Positions 23,993-35,793 of a DNA stretch of 64,000 nucleotides are shown one piece after another. The stretch is from NCBI GenBank assembly GCA_020081605.1, contig JAHREC010000011.1, positions 3,224,001-3,288,000 on the forward strand, in the 5' to 3' direction. Under the pieces are notes generated by a model that was not told the DNA's origin, searched no databases, and was given only the letters and a program-made list of their open reading frames with translations. Position 1 is the stretch's first letter. Every line of letters begins with the position of its first letter. The translations under genes were made by a program, and so were the position numbers. The DNA is from Albifimbria verrucaria. Lineage: Eukaryota > Ascomycota > Sordariomycetes > Hypocreales > Stachybotryaceae.

Positions 23993-26198
23993 ATGGAGCT
24001 TACTCTTGCAATTGCGTTGCCCATGTTCCTGGGCTGCCTTTCCGCAGTCCTGGCTCATCCTCTTGATTCGATCGCCCATACGCGCATCCTGACTAGACAA
24101 AGCGATGTCAAGTCCGAGTATGACTATATAGTTGTTGGAGGAGGCACGGCTGGCCTTGTTGTTGCTGATCGATTGACTGAAAATGGCCAGCGTGAGTCGC
24201 TCCGTAGTCCAAACATCCATCCATCTCAACCACTAACACCCTGCCCAGACAGTGTCCTAGTCATTGAAAGAGGCTATTTTGGTAAAGTCGGCTCTGTCCA
24301 CTTACACCGCGTCTGCTCACACGCTATCTAGACAACGGTACCTCCGTTACAGCCGTCTCCGGCGGCGCCAATGGCTTGATGAACTCATCCCACTTGTTCA
24401 GCTTCCCTCTGTCCAACAGCAGGGCCTGAAGAACCGGACAGGGAACGTGGTCGGCGGCGTCATGCTAGGCGGCAGTTCGGGCGTCAACGGCATGCAGGTC
24501 CATCGTGGCATGAAGGATGACTACAATCTCTGGAGCGCATTCTTCGGCAACAGCTCCCAATGGACTTGGGACGATCTTCTGCCGTACTTCAAGAAGGTAT
24601 GTATGCCTATACACAACGTTGATTGACTTCACTAACGCTTGTCGGTAGGCCTGGGAGTTCCATCCCCAACTAAAGCGCTCGCAGAACAGTTCAACATCAA
24701 GTACGACGAGAGTTACTGGGGCAAGACATCAAACGTCCACGCATCCTTTCCCTCCTTTCAATGGCCCATGCTCAGTGTGTATCCGTGCCATCCCCATCCG
24801 GCATCCATTAACCCAATCAACAGAAACCGAGGTGGCAGCCCATGCAGAAATTAAAGGAGTTGACTTTCCGCCTGACTCCGGAGCCGGCCTGCCCGGCGTC
24901 TTCTGGTATCCCACATCCACCGATCCCCGGACCATGACCCGTTCCATGTCCCGTATGGCCCATTGGGACGCTGCAAGCACGAGGGACAACTATGACACTC
25001 TTACAGGCCACAAGGTGCTCAAGGTATTGTTCAATGGCACCACGGCCAGCGGTGTCACTTTGGTGCCGTCTACCGCCACCAATACTGGCCAGGCGCGCAC
25101 CATATCGGCAAAAAGGAGATCATTATCGCAGCCGGTACCATCCATACTCCTCAGGTCCTGCAAGCCAGCGGCGTCGGGCCAAAAGCCGTCCTGGGAGCTG
25201 CCGGCATCAACGTCGTAGTTGATCTGCCAGGAGTTGGCAGCAACTTCCAGGACCACCCGACGGGCGGCATAGCGTCCTTCAGATGTAAAACACTCGTCCT
25301 CGAAACCGATTGCTGTTTGTGTGCTGATATGTAGTGTAGTGAACAAGTTCAATATACACCCTGACCCAAGTGACCTCACCTCCAACGCTACCTTCAGGAA
25401 CGCCGCGCAGGCCGAGTGGAACACCTACAAAACCGGTCCTCTCTCAATCGCTTCCGGAAACGCGGCCAGCTTCCTGCCCTTCAGCGTCATCGCCCCAGAC
25501 TCGTACGAAGCCATCGCATCACGTCTAGAGTCTCAGAACCCAGCGGCCCACCTGCCCCAAGGCGTAGACGCAACCGTCATCGCAGGATATCAAGCACAAA
25601 AGGCAGCCCTGGCCACGGTGCTGCGGTCGCGCGGCTCGGCCGTCTACAACTCTTTCTTCAGGGGCGCCAGCACCGAGGCGGCTATCGTCTTCCTACACCC
25701 GACCAGCCGTGGCACCATCTCCGTCGACCCGCGGGATGCCTTCTTCCGGAACCCTGTGGTCGACTTCCGCGCCCTCACAAACCCAGCCGATATCGAGATC
25801 CTAACGGAGTTTACCAAGTTCACACGCCGCTACTGGCTGAACACAAGCCTCGCTGCCTTTGACCCAGTTGAGACGTCGCCTGGTGCGCATCTCACCACCG
25901 CTCGCGACCTCGAGGATAGCTTCCGCAGCGGTGTCAGCCCCACGTGCTACCACCCCGTCGGCACCGCGGCCATGCTGCCCCGGAACCTTGGTGGCGTGGT
26001 GGACCAGACGCTGCGCGTGTACGGGGTGACCGGGTTGAGTGTCGTTGACGCCAGTGTCATGCCCATGTTACCTGGCGCTTACACGCAGCAGACCGTTTAC
26101 GCAGTGGCGGAGAAGGTAAAGACCAGCCCATGCATGCCGTAGCAAATGTGGTATTAATCTAATTATAGGCCGCGGACCTAATCAAGAGCAGGGCTTGA
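23993..26198 (+). CDS. Secreted GMC (glucose-methanol-choline) FAD oxidoreductase
   Basis: Predicted extracellular flavin-dependent alcohol or sugar oxidase/dehydrogenase; substrate unknown. A signal peptide is seen at residues 1-21 ([21 protein letters not shown]). Then come the FAD-binding motif [17 protein letters not shown] signature 1 ([14 protein letters not shown]) and signature 2 ([15 protein letters not shown]). The C-terminus keeps the first catalytic His in [10 protein letters not shown], but the second His/Asn site reads LPGAYTQQT, with Tyr. Seven exons: 23993-24191, 24249-24281, 24332-24596, 24649-24774, 24824-25284, 25340-26115 and 26169-26198. Single bases are missing at the runs 24405-24407, 24664-24667 and 25110-25114; with them the total is 1893 nt, 630 residues. 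No partner oxidoreductase or regulator sits beside it, so no cluster role can be inferred. Confidence 0.88.
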
Positions 26199-26952
26199 AG
26201 CATCTGGCTCGCCCGCAGAAGTGCAAACTAACGGCCCAATGCACGGGGAATATATCAGAAAACTGATAGCCACAGACCGCTGCTTTCACATAGTAACCTC
26301 AATATAAGTTATGCACCAATACACTTATGGAAGCTTTCAAAGCAGCCCAACAGTCAAACTCATCAGTTAAAATGAAAGGGACAGGCAAAAGTACGTAGAG
26401 TTGGGGTGGGTATCGTCATTCCTTTCGAGTATCAAACCAACAAGCATCCCCAAAACATCCCGAGTGTGCCACATCGTGACTAAGTACAATGTCCCCTATA
26501 ACACAAGATACTGCTCCGCAAACAATATTGACCACTTCTAGCCGTCGTCATGCCCTTAACACCGAGTGGTCAAGGAACATGCGCTGCTCGCTTTCCGTGG
26601 CAAAAGATGCAGTGCTATATATATATAAAACACAAGCATGAGCTTGACGAGAATTTAATGAATTCTCAAACAATCAATTCTCAAACACCAATCCGGTTCT
26701 GGATGACTCTTTATTTGACGTTATCCGTAATCGAGTTCAAAAGCCTGTTCAGTTTGTTAGCGTTAATGTCATGTCTGCATCATGTTCAATGAGCCCTACT
26801 CCAAGTTGCGGTCCCTCATCTCCCGATCGAGGGTATACAACTGCTTGGCCTTTATTCTTGCTTTACTGAGCTGTAAATCGACCGTTAGCTCCGGTTCGCC
26901 AGTAGTTGCAGTCAGAATAGATACAAAAGAAAACGTGCTGGAAACGGCTGCA
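26199..26952. other. Convergent intergenic region
   Basis: Between the 3' ends of the GMC gene and the coiled-coil gene. AT-rich in places, with a TATATATA string near 26618. No gene recognised. Confidence 0.45.
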
Positions 26953-29900
26953 TCAAGCAAAGGGCTTTCGCACCGTGGCAAGTGCTACTGAAGAGTAATC
27001 ATCCTCACCTTCCGCCGCTTCGTTCTTAGCAGCGGCGTCGTCGTCACCCTCATCCGCGTCGGCGAATCTGCTGCTTGCCAGTCCCTTGGGCTTGGCAGGG
27101 TGGCCTTGGCCTATGTAGTGTATTAGCCAACTGGTAGAGTTAGGTCCTCGTAGTATGTCCACTCACCTTGGCCTCAACAAGCTCGGCGTCCTTTACTTTG
27201 AGTTGCGCTTCGAGTTCTTCAACCTTCTTGGATTGTTCGTCAAACTTGGCCTGCAGAGCCTCCTGCTGCTGCGCGTGCTCTGAAAGCTGGGCAGTGAGCT
27301 GCTCAAACTGTTGTGTTTGTTCGGCAATCTTCGCCATCGACTCGTCGAGCTTCGCTTGCGTGGTCTTAGCTGTGTTGTTGGCTTCCTCAACCAGAGCCGT
27401 CATGCTGTCGCTGAGATCACGGTAGTCAGCTTGAGCAGTCTTGTGCTTTGCCTCGGCCTCAGCCTTATGAGCCTCTAGTGTCTTCTCAGCAAGGGCCAGG
27501 TCCTCCAGCAAGTCGCTGTACTTGTCCGCTGCTGCGGCCAGGTCGTTCTTGGAGACCTCGAGCTCACTGTAGGCATTCTTGAGCTCTGCCTGCGCAGCCA
27601 GGAATGCATCTTCGTGAGACTTCTTAGCAGCGGCAAGCTCTACCTTCAGTGCGTCGGCGGCAGATGTGTCGGGCTTCACATTCTTGGCGGCGTCGAGCTC
27701 CGCCAAAGCCGTCATACGCTCCATCTTCTCCTCGGCTACCTGCCTGCTCAACTCATCGACCTCAGTTTGGGACTTGAGAAGAGCCTCTTGGGTCTCGATG
27801 AGGACAGATTCGAGATTCGCCTTGGCTTCGGTTTCTTCCACAAACTTCGCCTCGAAGCTGGTTATGTTTTCCTTGTAACCATTCATCTCCTCTACTGCCG
27901 TCTTGTGCATGATAGTCAGGTTCTCGAGGTCCTTCTTGGTCTCACTGAGTTCAGACTTCAACGCATCCATGGCCTGGGAGTTTATCACGATGAGATTCTC
28001 CATCTCAGCCGCGTGCTTCTCTTCGAGTTCGCGCTTAATATTTTCGCGGGCCTCGACAGCATCATTGTGGGCTTTAGAGAGCTCTTCCTTGGCAGCATCG
28101 AGCTCAGCTTTAAGGCTGGCCAGCTCAGTTGCATGTGCACTATCACCGGCGTCCTTTGCAGCCGCCAGCTGAGACTGGTGGCTGGACAGAATGTTTTCTC
28201 TTTCTTCGGCGCTCTCTTTCTGGAGAGCCTCGATGACCTCAACATGAGAAGCCTTAAGAGCGTCGAGCTGCTTAGCCAAGCTGGCTTCGCCGTCGGCCTT
28301 GAGTACATCTAGCTGCTGGGCATGCGATGCCTTCAGAGTCTCAAGCTCAGCCAGATGCGCGTCCTTGTCCGCGGAAGCTCCGTTCTTGGCGAACTCGAGC
28401 TCCTCGGCATGACTTGCGCGCAAAGCGTCCAGGTTCTTCTGGTGCTCGGCCTCCTTGGCCTCGAGAGCAGCAATCGCAGCGGCATGCTCAGCCTTGGCGG
28501 CTTGCAGAGCCTTGGCGTGCTCCTCTTTCGTGTTTTCCAAAGCCTTAGCATGCTCGCCATGGATAGAATCCGCGGCGCTGGCATGTTCAGCGCGCAGAGC
28601 CTCAAGAGCTGCAGCATGTTCGGCCTGAGCAGCCTCCAGTGCCTTGGCATGCTCGGCATTGGCCGCTTCAATGGCATTGGCCTGGCTTTCCGCGGCCTCT
28701 GCTGCTGTCTGCTTGAGCTCGTTATGCTGTCCTTCGAGTTCCTCGAACTTGCGCTTAAAAAGGCGTCACCCCTCAGACTCTCAATCTCATTCTCGTAATC
28801 CTGAGAAATCTGCTTCAATCGCTCGTCATGCATAGTCTTAAGTTTGGAAATTTCTGCTTCCTTATCAGCGAGGGCACTTTGAGCCTTTGCCGCCGTTTGC
28901 TCGAGCTGTTCGATCTGTTCCCTGACCTGGGCAAGTTCTTGCTTAGACGCCTCAAGTTCTGCCTCCATCTTGGTCAATTTGCCTTGCAGCTCAGCAACCA
29001 AGGCATTGACAGTCTCGGCCTCGGTCTTAACCGTCTCGGCAGCCTTATCAGCGGCATCGAGCTTGGCTGTGAGCTCAGCAATCTCGGCCTCCAAAGCAGT
29101 GACCTTGGAGGTGTGGGCCTCCTCGAATGACTTGGCCTTGTCGTCGCTCGCGGATTCCAGAGCCGCTTGTGATGTGGTAAGCTCGTCAATCTTTTTCTGC
29201 AGGTCCGCAACAGCGGCCTCGTGGCTCGATCTCAAGTCCGCCAAGGTGGTTTCATGGGAAGAAGCATCAGCCTTGCCCTGCTCAAGCTCTTCCTTGTGCT
29301 TCGCAGCAAGATCTTCAAGAGCAGATGCTTGTTGCTCGGCGAAGGACGACTTGAGCTCCTCAATCTTGGCAGCGTGCTCGTCAATAGCCTTCTGCAACGC
29401 AGTTTCGCTAGCCTTCAAGCTTTCGTCATTTTCAGCTTGGATCGTTTCCAGCGACTGCTTCACAGCATCAAGCTCGGATTGGATGGCCTCCTTTGCGCCT
29501 AGAGCCTCGGCAAGATCAGTCTTAGACTTCTCAAGCTCAGCTTCAGCCGACTGCAGTTTTTCCGTCAAATCAGATACTTCAGCCTCCAAAGCTGCCACGG
29601 TAGACTCGTGTTCAGCCTTGAGGTTGTTGATAGCCTCTTCGTTATCTTGCGATGAAGCGACGGCACCATCCTGGGAAGCAGGGACGTCGTTGGCTATTTG
29701 CTCGGTAAGTTCCAAGATCTTATCCTCGGAAGACTTAATCTGAGCCCTGAGAGACTCAATCTCAGCTTCTCCTTCTGCCAACTTGGCCTTCAGGCCCTCA
29801 ACCTCCTTGACGGCCTCGGCCGAAGCTGCAGGCTTAGCAACGGGGCGAGCTGCAATACGAGATGTTGAGGTTGAGGCAGGAAGACCAGCAGTGGACAGTC

Positions 29901-30508
29901 TCTTAGCCGGAGCAGCAGTGGTTGTGCCAGTCGTACGAGTTGTCGTAGGTCGAGTCGTTGAAGTGGCCGCAGTCCTGGAGGCTAGAGTGGATGTCCTGGA
30001 GGTGGTCGTACTCGAGGCAGCGGAGCCAGGGACGCGAGCAGCGGCGGCTGTTCCGGTAGCTCCAATGGTCCTCTTCTCCGTGGTCTTGCCTGGGCTAGAT
30101 AGGGTGCTTGTGCGTCTCGAGGTGGTAGACTTCTTCTCATCCTCACTTGCACTGACACTAGCGCGGCTGCGATGGCTTGTGGTTGTCGAGGCAGTGCCAG
30201 GCCTTCGCACGGTGGCAGTGGTCGTCGTCGTCGGTGGCCGGGTAGGGGTTTCGTTAAGCCGCCGGTGGGACGGGTGTTAGACGTCGTACCAGCAGTTTTG
30301 GTGGCAGTTGTAGCAGTGGTACCGGGACGACGAGCAGAGGCGGCCGTGGTGGTAGTGCCGGGCCGCTTGAGGGCAGTGGTGGTCTTGGAAGTGCCATTGG
30401 CGGCTACAGGAGCCTCGGGCGAAGCGGCGGCGGGTTCGCTCGAGGTCGAGGAGGCAGCAGGGCAACATCCTCAGACTGGATGACCTCGAAGCTCTCGTTC
30501 TCAGACAT
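26953..30508 (-). CDS. Long coiled-coil protein with basic Ser/Thr-rich N-terminus
   Basis: Function unknown; the layout resembles cytoskeletal, septal or tethering coiled-coil proteins, which is inference only. The start MSENESFEVIQ at 30508 is followed by about 200 residues rich in Thr, Ser, Arg and Pro, strongly basic and likely disordered. A continuous coiled coil of roughly 900 residues follows, with heptads and, near the middle, an array of 11-residue units beginning EHAKAL (see repeat entry). The tail is acidic, including DEGDDDAAAKN. One intron, 27166-27111 (GTGAGT donor, ATAG acceptor). Single bases are missing near 30460, 30246, 28752 and 27098; restoring them gives 3504 nt, 1167 residues. 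Two long open frames on the plus strand inside it are antisense shadows. It could be a structural relative of Uso1- or myosin-tail-like proteins, but coiled coils mimic each other. Confidence 0.8.
28442..28654 (-). repeat. 33-bp periodic repeat encoding 11-residue coiled-coil units
   Basis: The Glu-His codon pair recurs on the minus strand with its plus-strand complement beginning at 28649, 28616, 28583, 28550, 28517 and 28484, exactly 33 bases apart, then at 28442 after one 42-base unit. Each unit follows a pattern like EHAKALEAAQA. This is a hendecad array inside the coiled-coil gene. Confidence 0.9.
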
Positions 30509-32971
30509 ATTGGGAAGGACGATGAACAGCTACTGCCGGCTGCTACAGAGGAGTGAGCGAGTTAGCATTAAATTGTGTCGAGTCTTCGCAAGGCTGGCAG
30601 AGGCCAGGAAAAGAATATGCTCAATGGCTGGGAAATTGCTTGGATGTCAATGCGGAAACTGATCCTTACCTACCCGCGTCCGTGTTGCAAGCTCAAATGA
30701 CCAGGGGTTTGTCCGTTTTCAAGGAGCTTCCGTCACCTGGCACAGCAAAACGACAAGGACAAAGTGCAAGGAGAGAAGTGATTAAAGAAGCCCCGCTGTA
30801 AGAAGACGAGGAGCAACAACAGTTAACGGAGTGAAGTCGACGAGTAAGAAAAGAGCGACGTGACTATCAATTAACAGTCAAGGGAAAGAAAAAAAGGGAG
30901 GGATGCATGGAGGGTCGCGGGGGAAAAGACACGGGATGAGACCTATGGGGTACCTAACTCGCAGGTCATGTCAGGTACCTCTGGATACCTAAGGTAGGGC
31001 TGCGGCTGCACTGGTCGTTAGGTAGCCCCAGTATCTGAGTGGTCTAATCTATTGGCTTCTCCAAATCACATGTACCTCAATTAACTGGCCATCAACATTA
31101 CCTACCTCAGTATTCACGATATGTTCAATTTCTTTTCTACCGAGTGAATCTCCCCAAACAAATGTCGATCATGCCACCCAGCCGGCGCTTTACTTGACCA
31201 CGACATGAACTTCCCCGAGCCCACGGCTGCACGAATGCAGCAGGCTCGCCTCACCCAAAGTAAACGTCCGCCTCGCTCCACCAAATGACAAGAGCCCAAA
31301 CACAGGCCACCAGGGGGCAGCATGATGCACTGTTTAGACGGCAGTAGAGAAGGTTGGGCGCAAAGCTTGGGCCATTGCTCATGCAGGTGTGCAGTCAATG
31401 GCTTGACAATCCTTGCAGGACGACCGTACCACATTCCGATGGCCAGCCGGGAGTCATCGTCCATGAACCAGCCCGCGAAATGATATTGGCTTGGCTAGCC
31501 TGCCTCGTGTGCGGCGTGGCGAGGAAATGGACCTCGATGGGTCCGAATTAGATTACGGGTACCTGAGGGGTTTGCACTTTGGCCTTAGCCTTGGGATCCA
31601 GGGCGCGATGCTCCCTTAGACGCGTGCCATCCACGTCTTCCTTGTGTGGGGACAGTGCGGAGCCAGCAAAGCGATGCGGCTGGGAGAGCGTAAACTGGAG
31701 GGGGATCCATGGAGCGGTGAATGTAGCCAAAGCAAAGACGACAAGAATTGACTACGTCAGTAAGCGCCTGTGTCCGACAGCCCCATCATCCAGGCGCTGT
31801 GGCATGAGAACGGCAGTGCCAACGGTCAGCCCCTCTCAACGACGTATCAATGGATGAGACATGCTCCTCCTGCACGTGGCTCGGCATATCTTCCAGCTTA
31901 CTCCAATGACACCCAATCTCCTGATGCGCTGGCAGCATCGAATCCTCTGCCTCGTGTGCTGATGTGGCCCTGCATCGTTGGCATGCCTCGCTTGCATTAT
32001 TCCAACCTCGGATACAATATCTCTCAATTCATTCAGTGGGGAGTATCGTTCTATCAGGTCCAAGAAAATATCATGCCATAATCGAGTTGAGGCAATCAAC
32101 CAAGTTCGAGTGGTCTTTCATTTGGGGGTTCCTAGCGTCTTATACCTGTCAATCAGTCCGCGATTTTCCTTGCTAGATACTTATTCTGATTCGCCTCGAA
32201 AGCTATCATTTGTTAGTGTGTAGTATGTCAACCCCAGTGGCAAGACTCCTCAGTAGTCATGCACTGTTGAAGCTGAACCCATTCCTGAATAAACAAGCGC
32301 CCAGCTACGGCTGTTCGACCTACTTACTCACTGGAATAGAGAATCTGCCAAGGCTAGCCGTCACGTATCAAAGTAAAACGAGTCATGTGAAGGGCCAATA
32401 TATCACCTTGTCACCTTGACTCTGTCCTACCGACGACTCTAGACATGTTTAGCCTAAGTTGGGTTACCAAAATTGAAGCTATCACACTAGCAAACAATCG
32501 CTCGTAGCGACTTTTTGAGGCCGAATGCCCGGAATGGGCTGGGCGTTATCTCTTATATGGTACTAAGAGGAAGTATAGTAGAATCACAGGAAACGCTTAA
32601 CTATGTCGACTCGGAGACTGTTCACAACAATATCATTACTTGTTTACCCTTTCTTCATTCCCAAGTCGGAGCAAAAGCGACCCTCTTCTCATCTCTCCTA
32701 CTCGCATTTCTTTTGATAATGGCTCAACCCGGAAATGGGCTGTGTAGACCTTTGCACAACGACCTCCTCAATTTGCATGCATTTACTATCAGGGCCGTCC
32801 CCTATAGTGCCTAGCTCGCCGACAAATGATCGGAAAGTCAACGGCAATGCTATCGGCGCCGAGCCCTGTTTAATGGTGCTGCTAGAGGAAGCTCAGTATC
32901 GAGGCAGCCAGCGTATTACAAGTATTGAAAGCGTAAGTATTCCGACATTTCCATAATATCAGACCAAAATC
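30509..32971. other. 2.5 kb intergenic region
   Basis: Left part is the promoter of the coiled-coil gene, with a TACCTAAGGTA palindrome at 30987-30997 and related GGTACC strings at 30949 and 30974. The rest carries only short unrelated open frames, and is more AT-rich from about 32.0 kb. No gene is called. Confidence 0.45.
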
Positions 32972-35082
32972 CTACACATCCTCGTACGCCGTCATCAATT
33001 CATCAGCCCATTCATCGTCTGTCCAACTCTTGTGTTGAGAGTAGCACCAAGTAGGGGCGCCATATTTGATGCCGCGTACTTCTGCCGAACAAGAGTTTTT
33101 ATTTCCTCCTCGTTGCCTGAGTTCCTCGCCGCTCCGTCCAGGGAACTGTCCTATCAGGGCATTATATTCTGGATCTCCCACCTTCCGAATCCATCCAAGC
33201 AATCGGGCGTCTTCCGAGTCGTCAAACTTCTGTTTAACGTGGTAAATTTGATTACTCGTTCGCATGGTGTTTCTGCCTTGGCTCCCCGGCATTCTGGGTA
33301 GACGCAAAGAATAGTTGCATTTGCCGCTCTGCAGCCTCGTTGAGTTTTCGTGCTTTTTCCTGCTTGACCTCTCGCACGAGTCGGTCCCTTTCCTTGGCAG
33401 CCACCTTTCGCTGCGTGCCATTGACTCTGTCGTCCAGATCTGTGTTGGCTTGTTCCAGCCTGTGTCCGAATTCTTTGGCTAATTTGGAAAATGTATGTCG
33501 GCGGCTCGCATATACCCTCAATCTTCTCCTCTCTGCCTCTGCGAATGGACGAGTCTCAGCCGAGATTAGGATCTCGTCGAGCTCGAGACTCATTAGTTCG
33601 GCTAGTCTGCTGGTCCAGCCTATGATTCTTTGGAGAATCTCCAATACCGTTAAAGTGAAGTCTCCTTCATCAGGAAGTTCTGCCTCCGCCTTCTCCAGAT
33701 GCCTTCCACCTACCATGAAGACCTCTTTCAACAGCAAAACCAGCATGGGTATGATCTTGCCGCATAGCCACTTGGCTGTCTCAGCTGCCCATTTTTGTTC
33801 TTCCGGCAGCGACATCTGGGTTAACGACGACTGTCTATCCGTAATCTTATCAACCGTCGAGTGTATTGTTGTGATCGCTTTCTGGATGTTTTCCTCCTGT
33901 GACCTTATATACTCTTCCTGGCCGCCAATATCTGGCGCTCTCGGCATTTCGTGACAGAGGATCCAGAGGTAATGTATGAGTATAAATAGCCTCTGACAGG
34001 TTGCTCCAGAAAGGCCTCTCGTATGCCGCCTGAGCCACTTTTTCTTATCCTCTCCTTTTGACGGCAACATCTTTTCTGCCAATCAGTACGTTCATGTGTC
34101 CACTCGTAAGATCCCATTTTTAACAACATATCTTGGAGGCTTTTGCTGCTGAGGCTGACAGTGGTCAAACTGGCATCTTGACGCTGTGCCGTGAACATGA
34201 GAGAGTCCTCGCCTTCCACGAAGCTCTCTTCCAGAATTGACCCCATCATGTTTCTTATGTTTGCCATTGTACGTTGGTCATTTCTAACCGGGCTTGCTAA
34301 AGATGGTTGGCCACCGTCTCCATTCTCTTGTACAAAGCCACTGCGGGTGGCATCTTCATTTTCGTCTTCATTTGGTTGCATTTGGGGTGGTTGTTCCTGT
34401 GTTTCCTTGTTCACATTTTGGTCCATTCTTTTGGGTTGAGGCTGTGATGTAGCCACGAATGACATCTCCGTCCCAAGATCCTGCGACCTGCTTCTCGGGG
34501 TTTCGTGCACTTTGTCATTAAGAGAAGCCCTTGATCGACTCCTAGACCTCCTCACGTTTCCATCTTGTGGTGAATCTGGGACGAACAGTGGTGACTCGGC
34601 CCTTAATGTGGGCTTAGGTGGACTTTGATTGTCTCTTAAATCGAAGACATGTTGCTGGGTTTGAGTGACGATTGGTGCTTCAACTTCCCGATCTACCGAG
34701 CCTGTATCTGGTTCACTGTCCGGAACATCATAGATGTCTGTGGTTGCCATGGCCTTTTCTATGACTTGGGTAGGCTGAGAAGGCAGGTCGCGCCTTGAGT
34801 TGTTGTCTGATTGGGCATTGCCTCGCGGCTTGCCAAAATGAATGGATTTGTTGATCTTATCATAAAACTCCGGTTCCTGTGGTGCCGCGTTATCATCCTT
34901 AGGCCTAGTCCCGTCTGAACTATTGATGCCTTCATCCACCACTGCCGGCTGGCGGCCTTTTTTGTCGCAGCTCCTGGACGCTGCTGAGAAGGGTTTGGTC
35001 TCTTCCGTCCAACCTGTTCAGCATGACGGACCGACTGCCGCGAAGCAGCGACAGGTTCTATACGCCGCGATCTCCTTAGCAC
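32972..35082 (-). CDS. Coiled-coil protein with Myb/SANT-like C-terminal segment
   Basis: Not recognised as a named gene. The start MLRRSRRIEPVAAS is basic and nuclear-looking. A long disordered, Gln/Ser/Asp-rich region follows, including a DIYDVPDSEPDTG stretch and a short RRSRSRSRAS tract. Next is a helical region of about 200 residues ending in a charged coil (EAERRRLRVYASRR, KERDRLVREVKQEKARKL). The last 90 residues contain DDSEDARLLGWIRK and ALIGQFPGRSGEELRQR, which resemble a single Myb/SANT repeat with substituted tryptophans. Single bases are missing in the run near 34957-34962 and around 34040-34060. A further shift of two bases is needed between 33250 and 33300 to reach the Myb-like frame; with these the total is 2115 nt, 704 residues. 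Alternatively the Myb-like part is a separate small gene. Confidence 0.6.
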
Positions 35083-35793
35083 AGCCCCTTGTCATTGAGT
35101 CCATCCACCTGACTGACGTCGGAGGGCGGGTTACCGCCAGCTCTGGTGCGGCGTACCATGGCTCTTAACCCTGTGTTCTGAATGCCTGCGCCAAAGGAGG
35201 GCTTTGATGCATCAAAACATGATGGTCTGTGCAATCACAACTCCAACCAAGGACGTGGAGTACGGTTGCTGTCCCGCTTGAGTGACGCTGCAAACGCGCG
35301 AAGAAAACGACCTCTTTCACGTAACCAATAACAACTCAATTGTGAGGGCAAAACAGCGTGTTCAATCAATGTTGATCGCGCATATCCATCGCGATGCCTG
35401 CCATCGCCTTGGTTGGGGAAAGCAATGCTCAGTGCCTCGCCCAATCGCGTGTCAACTGCCAACCAAGGGACCAAGGTACGCGTCGGCCTGGGCGTTACAG
35501 GGTTAGGGTTATGCCTTGCCTTGCCTTGCCTTTCCTTTAGTAGTAGGAATCCAGGTACCTGAAGTACCTGTACCTGTGCCTACCTGTAAGCGCCTATCAT
35601 AAGTGAATGACATTCGCCCGCTGACTAACATTATACCCATAGCCAAGACCTCAAGCTCTCATCCAGTTTCGTTTACACATCCACAATTGTGAGCTCACAT
35701 ATCCCGCCAAGCAGACGCAGCTAGGCATCTGTTCCCATATAACCCGCTTCCTGTCTATTCCTATCGATTTATGTGCATTATCTGAAATTACAC
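35083..35793. promoter_or_regulatory. Divergent promoter region
   Basis: Between the Myb-like gene (-) and PTPA (+). It contains two telomere-like GGGTTA units at 35500-35512, TTGCC tandem units at 35515-35531 and a dense cluster of GGTACCTG/AAGTACC strings at 35551-35585. No coding sequence is recognised. Confidence 0.4.

Noticed and set aside
27614..28312. 232-codon open frame on the plus strand
   Set aside because: Lies wholly antisense to the coiled-coil gene; residue bias (Leu, Ser, Arg) mirrors its Ala/Glu-rich codons and no motif is present.
28970..29743. 257-codon open frame on the plus strand
   Set aside because: Antisense shadow of the same coiled-coil gene, Ser/Ala-rich with no domain.
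35500..35512. Telomeric repeat or chromosome end
   Set aside because: Only two GGGTTA-like units, with ordinary genes on both sides.
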